This document shows positions 10,285 to 22,639 of a stretch of DNA of 64,000 bases, piece after piece (positions within the stretch are counted from its first letter, which is position 1; every line of letters begins with the position of its first letter). The stretch covers positions 65,935,261-65,999,260 of the forward strand of contig NC_134845.1 in NCBI RefSeq assembly GCF_965363235.1, given 5' to 3'. The notes below the pieces were generated by a model. It saw nothing but the letters and a program-made list of their open reading frames with translations. It made no database searches and was not told where the DNA came from. Both the position numbers and the translations under genes were made by a program. This stretch comes from Mytilus galloprovincialis (taxonomy: Eukaryota; Mollusca; Bivalvia; Mytilida; Mytilidae).

Positions 10285-11207
10285 AGTATTAGATAAAAAT
10301 CTAACATTTCACTTAATATATACGTGCGAAGAGGTAAATAAATCTAACTCCGTCCGAATTCGCTATACATAGACATGTTCAAAATCTTTTTAAAATATTC
10401 ATGCCAAAATCTTCATCTTAGTATATAAGTTATTATAAATGAGAACCGTTTATACTATGATAGTTGAATATGGCGGCACCTTTTAGAAAACAAGGCGAAA
10501 GACAACAATGAGGAAGAACAGAAAAGAGCAACAAATACCAAATTTCAGTAACCTAATATAAGTTACCATAAAAGATTAAAGCAACAAATGTTAGTATCAT
10601 CATACTATGCAGCATTGTTATTGTTTTAGTCAAATCAGTGACAAAAACAGAAAACAGACATATCTTAAAAATAAAGAGTAAAACAAATATTCTCCAATGT
10701 TCATGGCTGTGAGTCTATAGCAAAATATGAAATAAGCTATCTGAAAAAGTGACAAAAGTGTTTTTGTTTGTTAAATTGTTACTTTGTTATGTCAGAGACA
10801 TATATGTCTCTGGTTATGTTGATTGAAAATTTCTATGTTGATTGAAAATTGCTTTTTTCTATACATTATCTTACTGGTAATATTCTGTTGTATGCTTAGT
10901 ATGTTATGTAAACAACAGTAAATATCAATATATATTTCATGTTCCTGGTATGTTATTGTCCGAGTTTCTATGGGCGTATCATCAAGCTACGGGGCGAGCT
11001 TGGTATGGACCGAAAATATACCGACTATTTCAAACACTCCTGTTACTAAGATATTTTTGTTCTGGTTGCCTTACTTTTTACAGTTTATTTCTTGCTTTGC
11101 TCAGCCTTAAGGTTTTAGAATAAAGGATATCAGTGTAAAATTGCGCGGGTGATTGCAAAGAAAATAGTTGAAGTCATCATAGAAAAAGAAAGATTCATCA
11201 TTCAAGA

Positions 11208-14200
11208 ATGGAATTCTCAAAACCACGTGTAAATGCCTCAAAATTACCTTCTCACAGAGGCAGAAACGTTTGTCTTTTAGGAAAAGTAAAAAATGTAAGG
11301 ATACAAACGCAAATTTATTCAGAGTTCGCGAAAAGTGGTGGTCCTCAGGATTTTACCACCAAAATTTGGCGTAGGACGGACACAATTTTAGTATTTTTTA
11401 ATAAAATTAAAAGTGAGGATTTTATTTAAGGACCAAGAGGGAAAAAAAGATTTCGCGAACTCTGGCAATTATTGGCCTTCAGTCACTCCCACAGGTATTT
11501 CCCCCTTTTATAGACCCCACTGAAAAAAAATAAAAAAAATGTTCCATTACTAGTCGATTTCAATGCCTTTTTTTACTATCCATATATTCAAGTGTTCAAA
11601 CAAGTAACTAGGAACAGGAAACGACGTTGGCGTCGTCGTCATCGTCTGAAGGCATTTGGTTTTCGCACTACATGTATAACTTTTGTATAAGTAAATAGAA
11701 ATCTATGAAATTTAAACACAAGGTTTATGACCATAAAAGGAAGGTTTGGATTGATTTTGGGAGTTTTGGTCCCAACAGTTTAGGAATTAGTAGCCAAAAA
11801 AAGGTCCCAAATAAGCATTTTTCTTGTTTTTTCGCACAATAATTTTAGTATATATAAGTAAACATAAGGTTAATGACCACAAAAGGAAGGTTGGGATTGA
11901 TTTTGGGAGTTTTGGTCCCAACAGTTTAGGAATTAGGCACTAAAAAAGGTCCCAAATAAGCATTTTTCTTGGCTTTTGCACAATAACTTTAGTATAAGTA
12001 AATAGACATCTATGAAATTTTAACACAAGGTTTATGACCACAAAAGGAAGGTTGGGATTGATTTTGGGAGTTATGGTCCTAACAGTTTAGGAATTAGGGG
12101 CCAAAAGGGTCCAAAATTAAACTTTGTTTGATTTCATAAAAAAATGAATTATAAGGGTTCTTCAATATGCTGAATCTAACCATGTATTTAGATTTTTTAT
12201 GTTTGGGCCCAGTTATCAAATTGGTCCACATTGAGGTCTAAAGGGTCTAAAATTGAACATTATTTGATTTCATCAAAAATTGAATTCTTGGGGTTCTATG
12301 ATATGCTGAATCTAACCATGTATTTAGATTTTGGATATTGGACCATAATACATTTTGTAGGTAAATGTCCAATTTAAAAATTTGAAGTTTTTAAGTTTAA
12401 GTTCTTAGACCACATTCATTCTGTGTCAGAAATCTATGTTGTGTCAACTATTTAATCAAAATCCAAATTCAGAGCTGTATCAAGCTTAACTGTTGTGTCC
12501 ATACTTGCCCCAACTGTTCAGGGTTCGACCTCTGCGTTGGTATAAAGCTGCGCCCTGTGGAGCATCTGGTTTTACCCTATATTTCACAACATTCGAGATG
12601 CATGTGTCACTATACCCATTCTAATTGTGTAAATGTTTATTGTATGATTAATTGAGCCAGTTTTCTACTTCCATGTACTTCAATAAAAGATAGAGCCGTG
12701 GTGTAGTGGTTAGTGCATCGGACTACTATCACAAAGTTCCTGGTTCGATTCCCGTTTGGGATGAAAATTTCAGGGACTTAATTTTCGGCTCTCCCTTGAC
12801 ACCATTTGCGAGTATGGTCTTGAGAAAACGATGATAGTCCATCGGAAGGGGATGATAAATGGCTGACCCGTGTTAAGAGAGAGCCATACATGTATCTCTT
12901 GCACATTAAAGACACCCTTGTAGATTTCGAAAAAGAGTAGGCTAATGCCGCTACAAGGCAGCACTCGCACCCACAAAGTGGAAAGGGATTAATATAAGTT
13001 GCAAAACTTGTTTCCCAATCCACTATAAATAAATGTGTTTAACCCTTTCGCCGATGAGTCCCGGTTTACCGGGATTCACGCTTCAGACAGCTGACGATGA
13101 GTCCCGTTTTACCGGGATCGGAATACCTCTTTTATGTTTCCCGCTTAAAACAGTGCAAACATGAGTTATCTTTCTTTGATGGATACCCGGATGAAAGTGT
13201 AAACATTGCGCTTCCGTTTGTTGAAAACCGTGTCAAAATCAGAGGAAATTTACGGAATTTACGAGAATTTGAAATGAGGGAACATTTTTTTTGAAAGAAT
13301 ATGGAAGAATTGAAGCCAAACTAGTATACTTTTTTGACATAAAATGTGGTTTTAAGTACAAAACACTTGGAATGGACATCGTTCAGTGTGAGGAATTTGT
13401 ACAGCCTCATAAAAATTTTCAAAATTTTGCCGTTTTGGGTTAAAAAATTACGATTTGGGGTCAAAGAGCAGAATTTTGACAATTTCACCTAGAAAATGCC
13501 GAAAATTTGAAAATTTAAATATTTTAAGAAGAAAAAATTATTAAAACATGAATAAAACTGTGAACATGGTGTTAGTGAATGAAATAAATACACAAATAAC
13601 TACAAACAAGTTTTTATTGACATTTATTATGAAGATCTCCCACTTGAGTAATAGTAGCCAGGGAAGCCATCGTCTCAGAGTAGCTTCTGTCTGGGCAGCA
13701 ATCGGTGAAAGGGTTAAACTGAAAGAGAGATGAAAATTACCAGAGGGACATTCAAGCTCATAAGTTGAAAATAAACTGACAATGCCATAACTAAAAATGA
13801 AAAACATGCACTGTAAACCAACTTATTCTCACGGATACTTAATTTCACGTTTTACTCTTTCTAGTCCATCTAGCAGCTATCTAATTTCTCGATTTTGTCA
13901 TTTACTATATGTTTACTTCGTGTTGGTTAATAAGAAACGATCCAAGATTAACATATTCACGATGTTTTATAATCTTTGTATTTTTCTAAACATAAAAGTC
14001 ATGTTAAACATGTTAAATAAATCACTCGCAAAAATAAGTTGTCCTACAGTCAGTGTACAAAACTTAACACTGAGCAACAATGTGAGAGAGAAAATTATCT
14101 CCACAAGTAACAAGTACTACCATGCTTTTACAAAGTCATCACTATGTACAATGTATAATATGTATACATAATTTTGTTTTTAATTCAAAACTTATTTAGT

Positions 14201-15843
14201 TATACTATTTATATGTCACTGTATATATGTATGCAGGTGTTTTAAACTAATCAAGAAAAATAAAGTCATACTATTTTTTGACAAATTTTTTGATATAATG
14301 TTATTCTATTTTGCAGGTAGCTAACGATGGCAATTCCTTTACACTGACAACAAGTGATAGCCAGGATGTACGTGTTGTTTTGCAAGAACCTGTAAGTATT
14401 AAATTGTAAAAAAAAACCTAACAAATAAGCTTCAAGATATACAAGTACAAAGGTATAGTAATTCCAATTCCAAATTACACAGGGTTATTTTTTCTAGGAT
14501 TTGTAATTTAACTTTTCCTAGTCTGAGTGATTGTTTTTCTGCATTTCTGGTTATGGCCAAATAATAAAATATGTGTGTTTCCTATTTCCCTATCTACCCT
14601 TTATTTTAAGCTTAGAAATAGCCCACCTTAAAAGTTTTTTTGTCATTTTTAATTTTTAATAAGCACTGTTAAAGTCAGAATTTCTCTCCCATAGACTCAA
14701 TTTTAAAAAGTTGTAAAATTAAAAAATATCCCTACCTAACCTTTCTTTCAAAGATGTAAAAGGAAACACTCATATTTTATTTGGCCTAAGTTATTAGTTT
14801 TTATTTCTTACAATGGACTGATGGCTTCATGTACATTGTATGTGCAAATTTAAAATATGTGAAACGGATGGTTTATTCCACCTAATAAGTCCTAATCATC
14901 CTGCATTTGAGGCAAGCATGCCACAATAAGATCATTGATGCAGTTTAAAAGTACTGTTCTATCATGTCTATATATTATAAACAAACATTGAAGATTTAGT
15001 AATATATTTCAGGTAAATGAATATGTAGCTGGTTTAACTGAAGTACATGGTCAGGTTGATGGACAAAACAACATACTCTGTCAGAACTATATTGTCTTCC
15101 CATCGGAAACCTCAGATAACTTTGGTAAGATATACCATTTTTATACAATATAAAATAAGATGTGGTATGATTGCCAACGAGACAACTCTCTACCAGAGAC
15201 CAAATGAGGTCAAAGTTAACAACTATAGGTCAGGGTTCATTAATGTTTCCTCACACAGATAGTGTTCACAAGAAATACGCAGGGATATTTCAGTTTCTTT
15301 TACTTAAAATCAAAATTTGCAAACAAAAAACTTATGTGAGAAAAAACTGATGCGTGTGTGGTATTTCAAATTTTTAAAAGTTTTTGTTAGGGCTAATTTA
15401 ACTTAACTTATTGTGAACAAATGGCAATATAGTAAATTCTTAATTATTTGCCAAAGAAGTAGGATAAGATATCATGAAAACAAAATGGAAAAGGTTCTTG
15501 GACAGTTCTTTCTTCAAAAATTCTTAAAAAGAGAGATTTGTAGGTTTAGAAAGTTGACACTTATGTAAATGATGATAATTTATTGATATTTGATACTAAG
15601 TCTGAGTGCAAACTTTTTTTAAAATTTTTTTTTTTTTTATGTTGTATTGAATGATGTTTGTGTAACCACACAGTCTAGGTTTTAGTATTTATTTTTGCAT
15701 AACTCACACAGGACAAGAAATTCGATATATGATTTGAAATGATTTTAATTCAATGTTCTGCAGATATGGGAGCATACAATGAAGCCGTAGAATTGATGGC
15801 CAGACTTCCACAGAATTATGTCCAAGGTGTACAACAGCAGTAG
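11208..15843 (+). CDS. RPA3: Replication protein A 14-kDa subunit, 4 coding exons
   Basis: RPA3 is the smallest subunit of the heterotrimeric single-strand DNA-binding complex RPA, acting in nuclear DNA replication and repair. Coding exons are 11208-11294, 14317-14391, 15013-15124 and 15764-15843, all with GT-AG introns. Phases join cleanly and give 117 residues (human 121). The protein is a single OB-fold: RVNAS near the start, VCLLGKV for the first strand, DGNSFTLTTSD and VRVVLQEP in the middle, EVHGQVDGQNNILCQNYIVF for the central strands, and a C-terminal helix DMGAYNEAVELM that pairs with the other subunits. Human RPA3 has the same order of motifs with nearly identical spacing. Intron 1 (about 3 kb) carries a dispersed repeat, a SINE and a piggyBac-like MITE. 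Polyadenylation signals AATAAA occur at 16234 and 16307. Confidence 0.94.
11600..12520 (+). repeat. Dispersed repeat with three internal ~150-bp subunits (RPA3 intron 1)
   Basis: Starts with a GGCGTCGTCGTCATCGTCTG segment. Three consecutive subunits begin near 11683, 11833 and 11985, each with GGAAGGTT followed by TTGGGAGTT and TTTAGGAATTAG. Further shorter units (CTGAATCTAACCATGTATTT) follow at about 12170 and 12307. It is the inverted relative of 3890-4790. Non-coding. Confidence 0.65.
12691..13042 (+). mobile_element. tRNA-derived SINE, copy 1
   Basis: The 5' part resembles a tRNA: A-box TGGTGTAGTGGTTAG at 12699-12713 and B-box GGTTCGATTCC at 12742-12752, the internal promoter of RNA polymerase III. 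A body of about 280 bp follows and is shared, inverted, with 49800-50147. The tail reads ATAAATAAATGTG and then TTTAA. The tail is interrupted by the piggyBac-like MITE at 13043. V-type molluscan SINEs are a possible family; the name was not verified. Confidence 0.88.
13043..13713. mobile_element. piggyBac-like MITE inserted in the SINE tail
   Basis: A 671-bp element with TTAA on both sides (13039-13042 and 13714-13717). The ends are inverted: CCCTTTCGCCGAT at the left and ATCGGTGAAAGGG at the right. CCCTTT-type ends with TTAA duplication are the signature of piggyBac elements. Near the left end GATGAGTCCCG plus a TTTACCGGGAT palindrome occurs twice (13054 and 13094). No transposase remains; the open frame at 13097-13294 has no recognisable domain. 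Confidence 0.85.
13725..13800 (-). repeat. Dispersed repeat, family C fragment
   Basis: Contains CCAGAGGGACATTCAAGCTC and a CAATGCCATAACTAAAAATG segment, the reverse of the 47820-47985 copy. It lies in RPA3 intron 1. Confidence 0.5.
15150..15255 (+). repeat. Dispersed repeat, family A (RPA3 intron 3)
   Basis: Begins AAGATGTGGTATGATTGCCA and continues through a GAGACAACTCTCTACCAGAG segment. Just after RPA3 exon 3. The open frame running through it at 15047-15262 continues the exon in the wrong frame and is not a gene. Confidence 0.65.
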
Positions 15844-16233
15844 CACAGAGCACAGATGTAGAGTTAAACAAGTGATGTGCGATAGAACATTGGAAGACAG
15901 ATAAATTAGTTGTATTCTGATACAATACATGTTTATGAAGAACATTTTCAGGTCCATACAAATGGATTGTGGTAACGAATTCTGAAGTTTCCTGGGTTGA
16001 GAATTCTATTTACATACATGTATAGATTCATCATTCGAAACCATCCAATCTTGTCAGAGAAGCATATATTGTACATTTTTGTTCAACACCTCTTTGAATG
16101 GTGACATAATCTAAATTATTGGTACAATTTGTTCCGTTTGATCATTTGTGTTTTTTTTCATCTTATAGGTATATAAATAGACAAACCAACTTATAGATCA
16201 CAACTCACAAACTATATTGTAACATCATTAATG

Positions 16234-16312
16234 AATAAAAGAAGTAATCTTGTTGTTGACATAAACTGTTTATCTAAGATGTATTACAAACAAAACTATT
16301 TTGTGAAATAAA
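16234..16312 (+). terminator. Likely polyadenylation signals of RPA3
   Basis: AATAAA at 16234-16239 and 16307-16312, about 0.4 kb after the RPA3 stop codon, in an AT-rich 3' region. Position alone supports the call. Confidence 0.5.
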
Positions 16313-17583
16313 ATTATGTACCTTTATGTATTTATATAGAAGCGTTTATCTTATGTTCAGTAGATTACATTACTATTGTCTATTTCATGAACCTATAAAT
16401 AACTTGATGACACTTTACCAAAGAAAGATACTTTCCTATAGTATAGTCCTCATTTTCAGGAAGTTTCGGCCCGGACACTGTAAGGATTGACAGATTGAGA
16501 GCTCTTTCTTGATTCGCTGGGTGGTGGTGCATGACCGTTCTTAGTTGGTTTTTATAGATTATTTAGGAAAAGTAATGAGACATAAGATAACAAAACAAAA
16601 GAGAGTTGATTGAAAAGGATACAGGGCATTTTTTTTTAAATCAAGCCCTTCTGAGAATTAAAGATCAAGAGGTGTAGAAGCTTGTTCTTCTTTTATTGAT
16701 ATTTAGCTATTAAAGGTTGCAGTCTTGTAATTGACTGCTCCGTAGGCTTACATGCAAAACAGCTGATCTTTGAAAATAAAAAAATAAAAAATGCTACATA
16801 GAAATTTTTTTTCATGTTCATATCATGAATGTACTTATGTGAAATTGTGATTTAATCCAAAAAAAAGAGGGTCTTGCCACGAAGAATAAAAAGTTACGTA
16901 ATCCTGAAGTCAAAACATTTTTTCTACTTTCTGTTTGCTATTTTTACTAGGCCGCACCACTTCCAGTAAACATGATATCCTTCCACTTTCCTGAATTGAT
17001 ATCCTCCAGAAGATGCAAGATTTTTTTAAAGTCTATATATATGTTTCAATTCAGCTTAAACCTATAATCAAACAGAAAAAATTGAGTTCAGAAAAAAATG
17101 CACTATTTTGTTTCCCTCCATGTTTTGACATGCACCGGAAACTGGAGTTGTAATACAAGACTGGTACCTAAAATAACATAGAAACTGTTGGATTTGTGAT
17201 AATATTATGGTTAATTATCTGCCCCTGAATTGGCCATTAAGTTCCAAAGTTATCTCCCCTGGTTGATATGTAAATAAATTTAGACTTCTAGTGAATTAAA
17301 AAAAAAAATGATATTATTTTAAACTACAGTATAAAGATGTTACAGCAGTTATATGTAAAAAGATTATCGAAATGAAATTATTTAATTATTTTGTCTCAAT
17401 TTTGAATAATTTTAAAAGTGTAAATCTGATAAAAAAAAGTATTAAAGATGGTGACCGCCAATTGTTCTTCAGTTTAACAGTTGCTAATAACCTTATTCAC
17501 ATTTTGTTATAGAACAGTGTAACAAAAAAGGATGATTCACGCTTAAAAAATATATTGTCTCCTCTGGGGCTCAACCCCAAAAT

Positions 17584-17750
17584 TCAGAACGAAAAAAAGT
17601 CCCTTATCAAATGGCAAAATCAAAAGCTCAAATACATCAAACGAATGGGACATGCATTTTGTTATGAAAAAAAATTGGTGGATTAAACCTGGTTTTATAA
17701 CATTCATAGTAAATTAAGAGTGGAGTTGAAAACACCTGCCAATTGTGGGG
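17584..17750 (-). repeat. Dispersed repeat, family E
   Basis: Contains AAATACATCAAACGAATGG and a GGATTAAACCTGGTTTTATA segment. The same modules recur, mostly on the other strand, at 59630-59735, 63151-63200, 63528-63690 and 63783-63965. Confidence 0.55.
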
Positions 17751-17899
17751 TGTGAACTCTCAGCCTTATTTTTGACAGGCTAGGCTAGTTAAGACTACCT
17801 AGACTATTCTGCCACTGAGGTCACAAAGACCACCTTGAGGGTCTTGTGTTTAGGTGCTGGTCTAATTGGGAGAGGTCTTTGATTCAATACCCAGAGGGG

Positions 17900-20160
17900 T
17901 GGAATCAGAGAATTTATAAAATCTATATTAGATACTTTCTACAAAGCACACTGCATTTGGAATTGAAGGCAAAGACTTATATCTGCTTTGAGTCAGAATA
18001 TAATGTTTTGGTAGGATGACATGTCTTTTTGCAAACAGATACCTCTTGACATTAATTTTGCTGAACACTGGTATCTTTTAAAAAGCAGGATTCATATTAA
18101 TTTCACATTAAATGTTTTCATCGTAATATCATTTCCAATGGTTGTTTCTGCACCAATCCATACCATGGGCCTACATGTACGTAAGAACATACCAGAAGGT
18201 TGTTATATTTTTATTATATGCATGTTATATTTACTTTATAAAAATATGTAAATTTCTAGGGTCGTCACTCAATTCAGAAAATTGCTGAAATGTGATGCTT
18301 TATGTAATGTTTAATTGTAGGTCTCCCCCTTTAATTTCTGAATCTACTCCTGAGTACATACATATTGAATAAAAAGAGTGTTTGTAAAAATTTGCAATTA
18401 CACTTGGTGTGTTTATATTTTTAAAAAGATTTAACATGGACTTGAAAGAAAATTGCATTTGTGTACTTTGAGAAAGCCCATGGATTATAATCAGGAAGTT
18501 ATGGGCGCCCTCTAACGGTAAGAAAGTAAGGTAAATTACTCTGACCGGCTTTATCGGTCACACTGTCTCCAGAAGACTAGTATTTTATTGCATATTATTA
18601 TCAAGAATTAGGATTTTTCTTTTTGGATTGAAAAACTCTTGTTTTTCGCTAAAATATAAGGTAAGATTTTGTCTTGTACTTTAATAAATTGTCAATCAAT
18701 AGTTGAAACGTAAATTCCGATCATACCTACATGTATGACCACAAATATGTAAGGTGTCCCAGTACATTATGAATGGTTATATTACTTATACGGAAGCAGC
18801 TTAATTTTATATTTTCTGTTTTTATTCATTTTACACGTAGCTTTTGGTATATCAAATAGCTTGATTGAGTTATACTGCAAAGTTGAAAACTGCTACCTGT
18901 AATTTTCACCTGTTTGCCAGGTAAATACACGAATAGGTAAATATGTAAACAATTACAATAGGAGATAAGCCTAATTACTGTCCGATAGCCTGATGAAGAA
19001 CAATTTCAAATTTAATTTAGCCTGACTTTGACATTTAACCCTAGGAAAGTTGTTAAACTTTAGTTTATGTGTGTGAAATTTAAAGGTGAGGCCACTCCCA
19101 GTTTTAATATGAATGAAATTTATTGTACTTTTTATCGGTAGTAAAAATCAGTCGGTGTATTAAGTTAAGATTTACACAAACACGTGGTCAAGATCATAAA
19201 TCATTTCGCACCGCCAGTTAGTAATTTAATAATTTAAAGAGTTATTTATTACTGTTTAATATACCTTTTCAATACTATATATGATCATATATGTGTGCTG
19301 TTTCAATGATGTTGAAATAAAAGTTCGAAAAAAAGAACTTTGAAGCAAGAACGTATAACTCTAACATATGTCTTTTTCTGAAGGTATAGTCGAGAAGTCC
19401 GTCAAAACAAAAGGGACAGAAAAACTTAAATGACATAATTATTACATTCTGGTATCTGATTTTTGGTTTCACTGAAATTCCATTTCATTACATTCAAGTT
19501 TAATGGTTTATAGGGAACTTAAAATAGAACATTTATGATATGCATAATTTAACTTTTAACAAATTGTCAAAGATCTAGGTCTCCTTTGTCAATCCGGAAA
19601 GCTTTACACAAGACTTACACACCTTAAAACTTTCCCCAGGACATCTAAATTTATGGGGATAAATGACTGTTGACACATAAAATTTAAACAAACATAATAA
19701 TACCTAACATTATATATCAAAGGTAAACATTGTCAAAACTTATACTGAGTCACCTAAACAGGTACGTTATTTAAGATATCCAGTTATTACTAGTTTAAGC
19801 TGACCATTGACCATTTTCTAATACACGGGGAATCTACTTTACTGGAAGCGTAAATGACGTGTTCACCTGCAGTGATTCTGTGAATCAAACATTTAATTCA
19901 ACTTCATTGGGTACGTGTATGTACTTCTTTTCCGTTCTGTAGAGTTTTTTCTTTCGTATTTTATGAGGGGGTTGGGGGGGGGGGAATACCTTTTTGTGTT
20001 AAGCTGTTATGGTCCTTTTCAAGGTGTTGTTAACTGTTATCTGAGATCAATTTAAGCTGCTAACTGTTTTCATCCCACTTTTTTTACTGTTATCAGCATT
20101 TTTGCATTTTTTGTTAACTGTTTTTGCCAAAATTGAGATGATCCCCTATTGTCCCCCCTC
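17900..20160. other. Intergenic stretch, nothing identified
   Basis: AT-rich sequence between RPA3 and a minisatellite. Short open frames (18021-18251, 19275-19472) show no domain, codon pattern or splice context that I can defend. Confidence 0.5.
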
Positions 20161-20190
20161 TTTCATGTGTGAGTTTTAAAAATACCCAAC

Positions 20191-20385
20191 GGAGTACCCA
20201 CCAAGCACCTCCCGTTTTACAAGACCCATCCGGAGTACCCGCCAAGCACCTCTTGTTTTACAAGACCTATCCGGAGTACCCACCAAGCACCTCCCGTTTA
20301 ACAAGACCCATCCGGAGTACCCACCAAGCACCTCCCGTTTTACAAGACCCATCCGGAGTACCCATCAAGCACCTCCTAATACTTG
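20191..20385. repeat. 41-bp minisatellite, 5 copies
   Basis: Units beginning GGAGTACCCACCAAGCACCT start at 20191, 20232, 20273, 20314 and 20355, an exact 41-bp period. It is GC-richer than its surroundings. Because 41 is not divisible by three, the open frame across it (20169-20396) reads the unit in all three frames and is not evidence of a gene. Confidence 0.95.
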
Positions 20386-20389
20386 TCTT

Positions 20390-22250
20390 AATTTGACATA
20401 TGAATTTAATTTTGTTTTGTATTCCAGTGACCCCTTTCATATGTTAACATAATTTAATCTTATCGGGTTCAAAGAACTTCTATTCATCCCTTTGTAAATA
20501 CACATCTAAAAGGACAAATCATTGATCTTTCATAAATATCAGAGCTTAGCTCCGTCGGACTGTTGCATGGTAGTTCAAATAGTGTTCGATTATCGCTGCA
20601 TAGATTATAGTCTATCAAAATCATTCATTTCTCGTTATTTCCCGTTTTTCAAAAGTGATGTATTTTTCTTTTGAAAAATCTCTGACTGGAATACCCCTTA
20701 CCAATAGTGTTTGTTATCACTGCATATATCATATAACTATGTAAATCATAAATTTATTTCCCATTTAATTTTTTCATATGTGATGTATTTCTCTTTTGAA
20801 AATTCTGTTAAAAAAAACTCGGATTGGCTTATCCATTTACAAAATAGTATTTGCATGTTATCGCTGCATATATATCATATTTCTATGTAAATCATAAATG
20901 TATTTCCCATTTTTCAAATGTGATGTACTTTTCTTTTGAAAATTCTCGGAATTGAATATTCTTTCTTGTAATAATTATCTTTCGTAAGGTTTTTAATTAT
21001 TATACTGATATTTTGTGGAAGTTTATTTTTAACTATTTATTTTGAATTGATATTTAAAATATTCGGAGAATTTGCTTTTAAGTTGACGTGCATACAAAGG
21101 CGATTGTGGCTGTAGTCTGCATGGTTGCACCATTCAACTGAAAAGTACAACGGAATATGACTTTCCGCTCTACATCACTAGGCGCACTCATTATAAATGT
21201 TAAAGACTAGTACTATAAACTTTTAAATTTTGCATTTGGATGCATAAGAATAATCGGATATGAGAAGCAATCCAACTACAAAAATAGTCAAAAGACAATT
21301 ACCGGTCAACATACACATGATAAAGTCTTCAACAATGTCGAAACAACTTCATTTGTAAAGATCAAAATCCTCCCCTTACCGAAAAAAGTTGTAAATAAAT
21401 TTGATAGATGTGCCATCCACACAAAATGCATTCTCCAATTACAATAGACAACGCCTGTGAGAAGTCGTTTTTTTTTTTTAGATCTGCTATGCTCGGCAAA
21501 AATTTAAATTTGCGCTCTAACCTAAATTCCTTTTAAATTTAAGACCAGAAATACGTACTGTGAAAATACTGACAGCAAGTTTAATGCTCTGATTTCTAAA
21601 CCTGCCGGTGAAAATGAACGGGGATTGGATAGGACACAAAAGGGGGACAGTCTTCACTGTAAAAAAATAAATATTGGGACGTTCAATACCCGAAAATCCA
21701 TCTTTTGGACTATAGCCCGAGACCTGGGTAGCACATACTGCATGGTTAAAATATAAATTACAAATTTGTGGTTAGCAACTAGCATATTGTCTAGCTTCTG
21801 ATGTCTTGCTAGGTTCAAGAAAATAAATTTAAAACCATACTAGAAATATACCATCTGCTATTTATATAAAAGATTTTAACAGTTTTAAGTGAGAAATTAA
21901 AAATGTTTGACAGTATTCCAAATTCCACTTGATGAATGTAAATTGAGAATATTAATTCCTAAGCAAGTACTTCAGGTCACGAATGGGTCAATACACCATA
22001 TTATGTTACTATTGTACGCATTGTGAAAATATGTGGATTAGATAAAAGATGTTATTTTTACAGACCAACATAATACTGGGGTAAATAACATGACAAGTTC
22101 ATCGTTTTGTTATGTATTAAGAAAATTCTTTGTTTAAATCACCATTTGGAACTTATAGCAATGAGATTGTGGGGGGTTCTTGGTGTCGGCTTCCCTTCTT
22201 CTTGTCTTCTCTTCCTGAATATGCACGAAATAGGAAACCAGATATCTTCT
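20390..22250. other. Intergenic stretch, nothing identified except short repeats
   Basis: Three loosely similar modules (near 20640, 20755 and 20890) share a TTTCCCATTTTTCAAATGTG-type run with GATGTA and CTTTTGAAAA, so this is partly an old tandem duplication of about 120-150 bp. Nothing coding is seen. Confidence 0.45.
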
Positions 22251-22254
22251 ACTC

Positions 22255-22405
22255 ACTAAATGGGTTCATAAAATTGAGAATGGAAATGGGGAATGTGCCA
22301 AAGAGGCAACAACCCGAACATAGAAAAAAACAACAGCAGAAGGTCACCAACAGGGCTTAAATGTAGAAAGAAATTCCCGCACCCGGAGGCGTCCTTCAGC
22401 TCATT
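22255..22405 (-). repeat. 3'-tail fragment of the reverse-transcriptase element family
   Basis: Reverse copy of 47497-47636: contains ATTGAGAATGGAAATGGGGA, the AGAGGCAACAACCCGA segment, and CCCGCACCCGGAGGCGTCCT. This is the terminal non-coding part of a retroelement, without its coding part. Confidence 0.7.
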
Positions 22406-22529
22406 CATATTTTTATACAATATAGTATCTGATATTACTCTTGAAAAAAACAACAACAATACAAAGCACGACAATTGAAATATTTCCACTGGACGTTCAG
22501 TACATCATGTCCTCTCTCCATATAGAGAG

Positions 22530-22625
22530 CTAACTGTCTCGGTGGTCTTTTGGTAGCATGCGTATTTCGAGTGCGAGATGTCGCGTGACACTTTAGTAAG
22601 AAGCAGGGTTCATATTCATTATATA
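22530..22625 (+). repeat. Possible degenerate tRNA-like/SINE head
   Basis: GGTGGTCTTTTGGTAGCATG resembles an A-box region and GGGTTCATATTC a weak B-box about 70 bp later, the spacing of a tRNA-derived promoter. There is no full cloverleaf and no second copy in the window. Confidence 0.3.
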
Positions 22626-22639
22626 TTCGCGTGACATGA

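Noticed and set aside
12699-12752. A functional tRNA gene
   Set aside because: The A- and B-boxes are present, but the acceptor arms do not pair and a SINE body follows.
20169-20396. A 75-residue ORF with repeated PSGVP and STHQAPP words
   Set aside because: It is the 41-bp minisatellite read in three frames in turn, with no splice or protein context.
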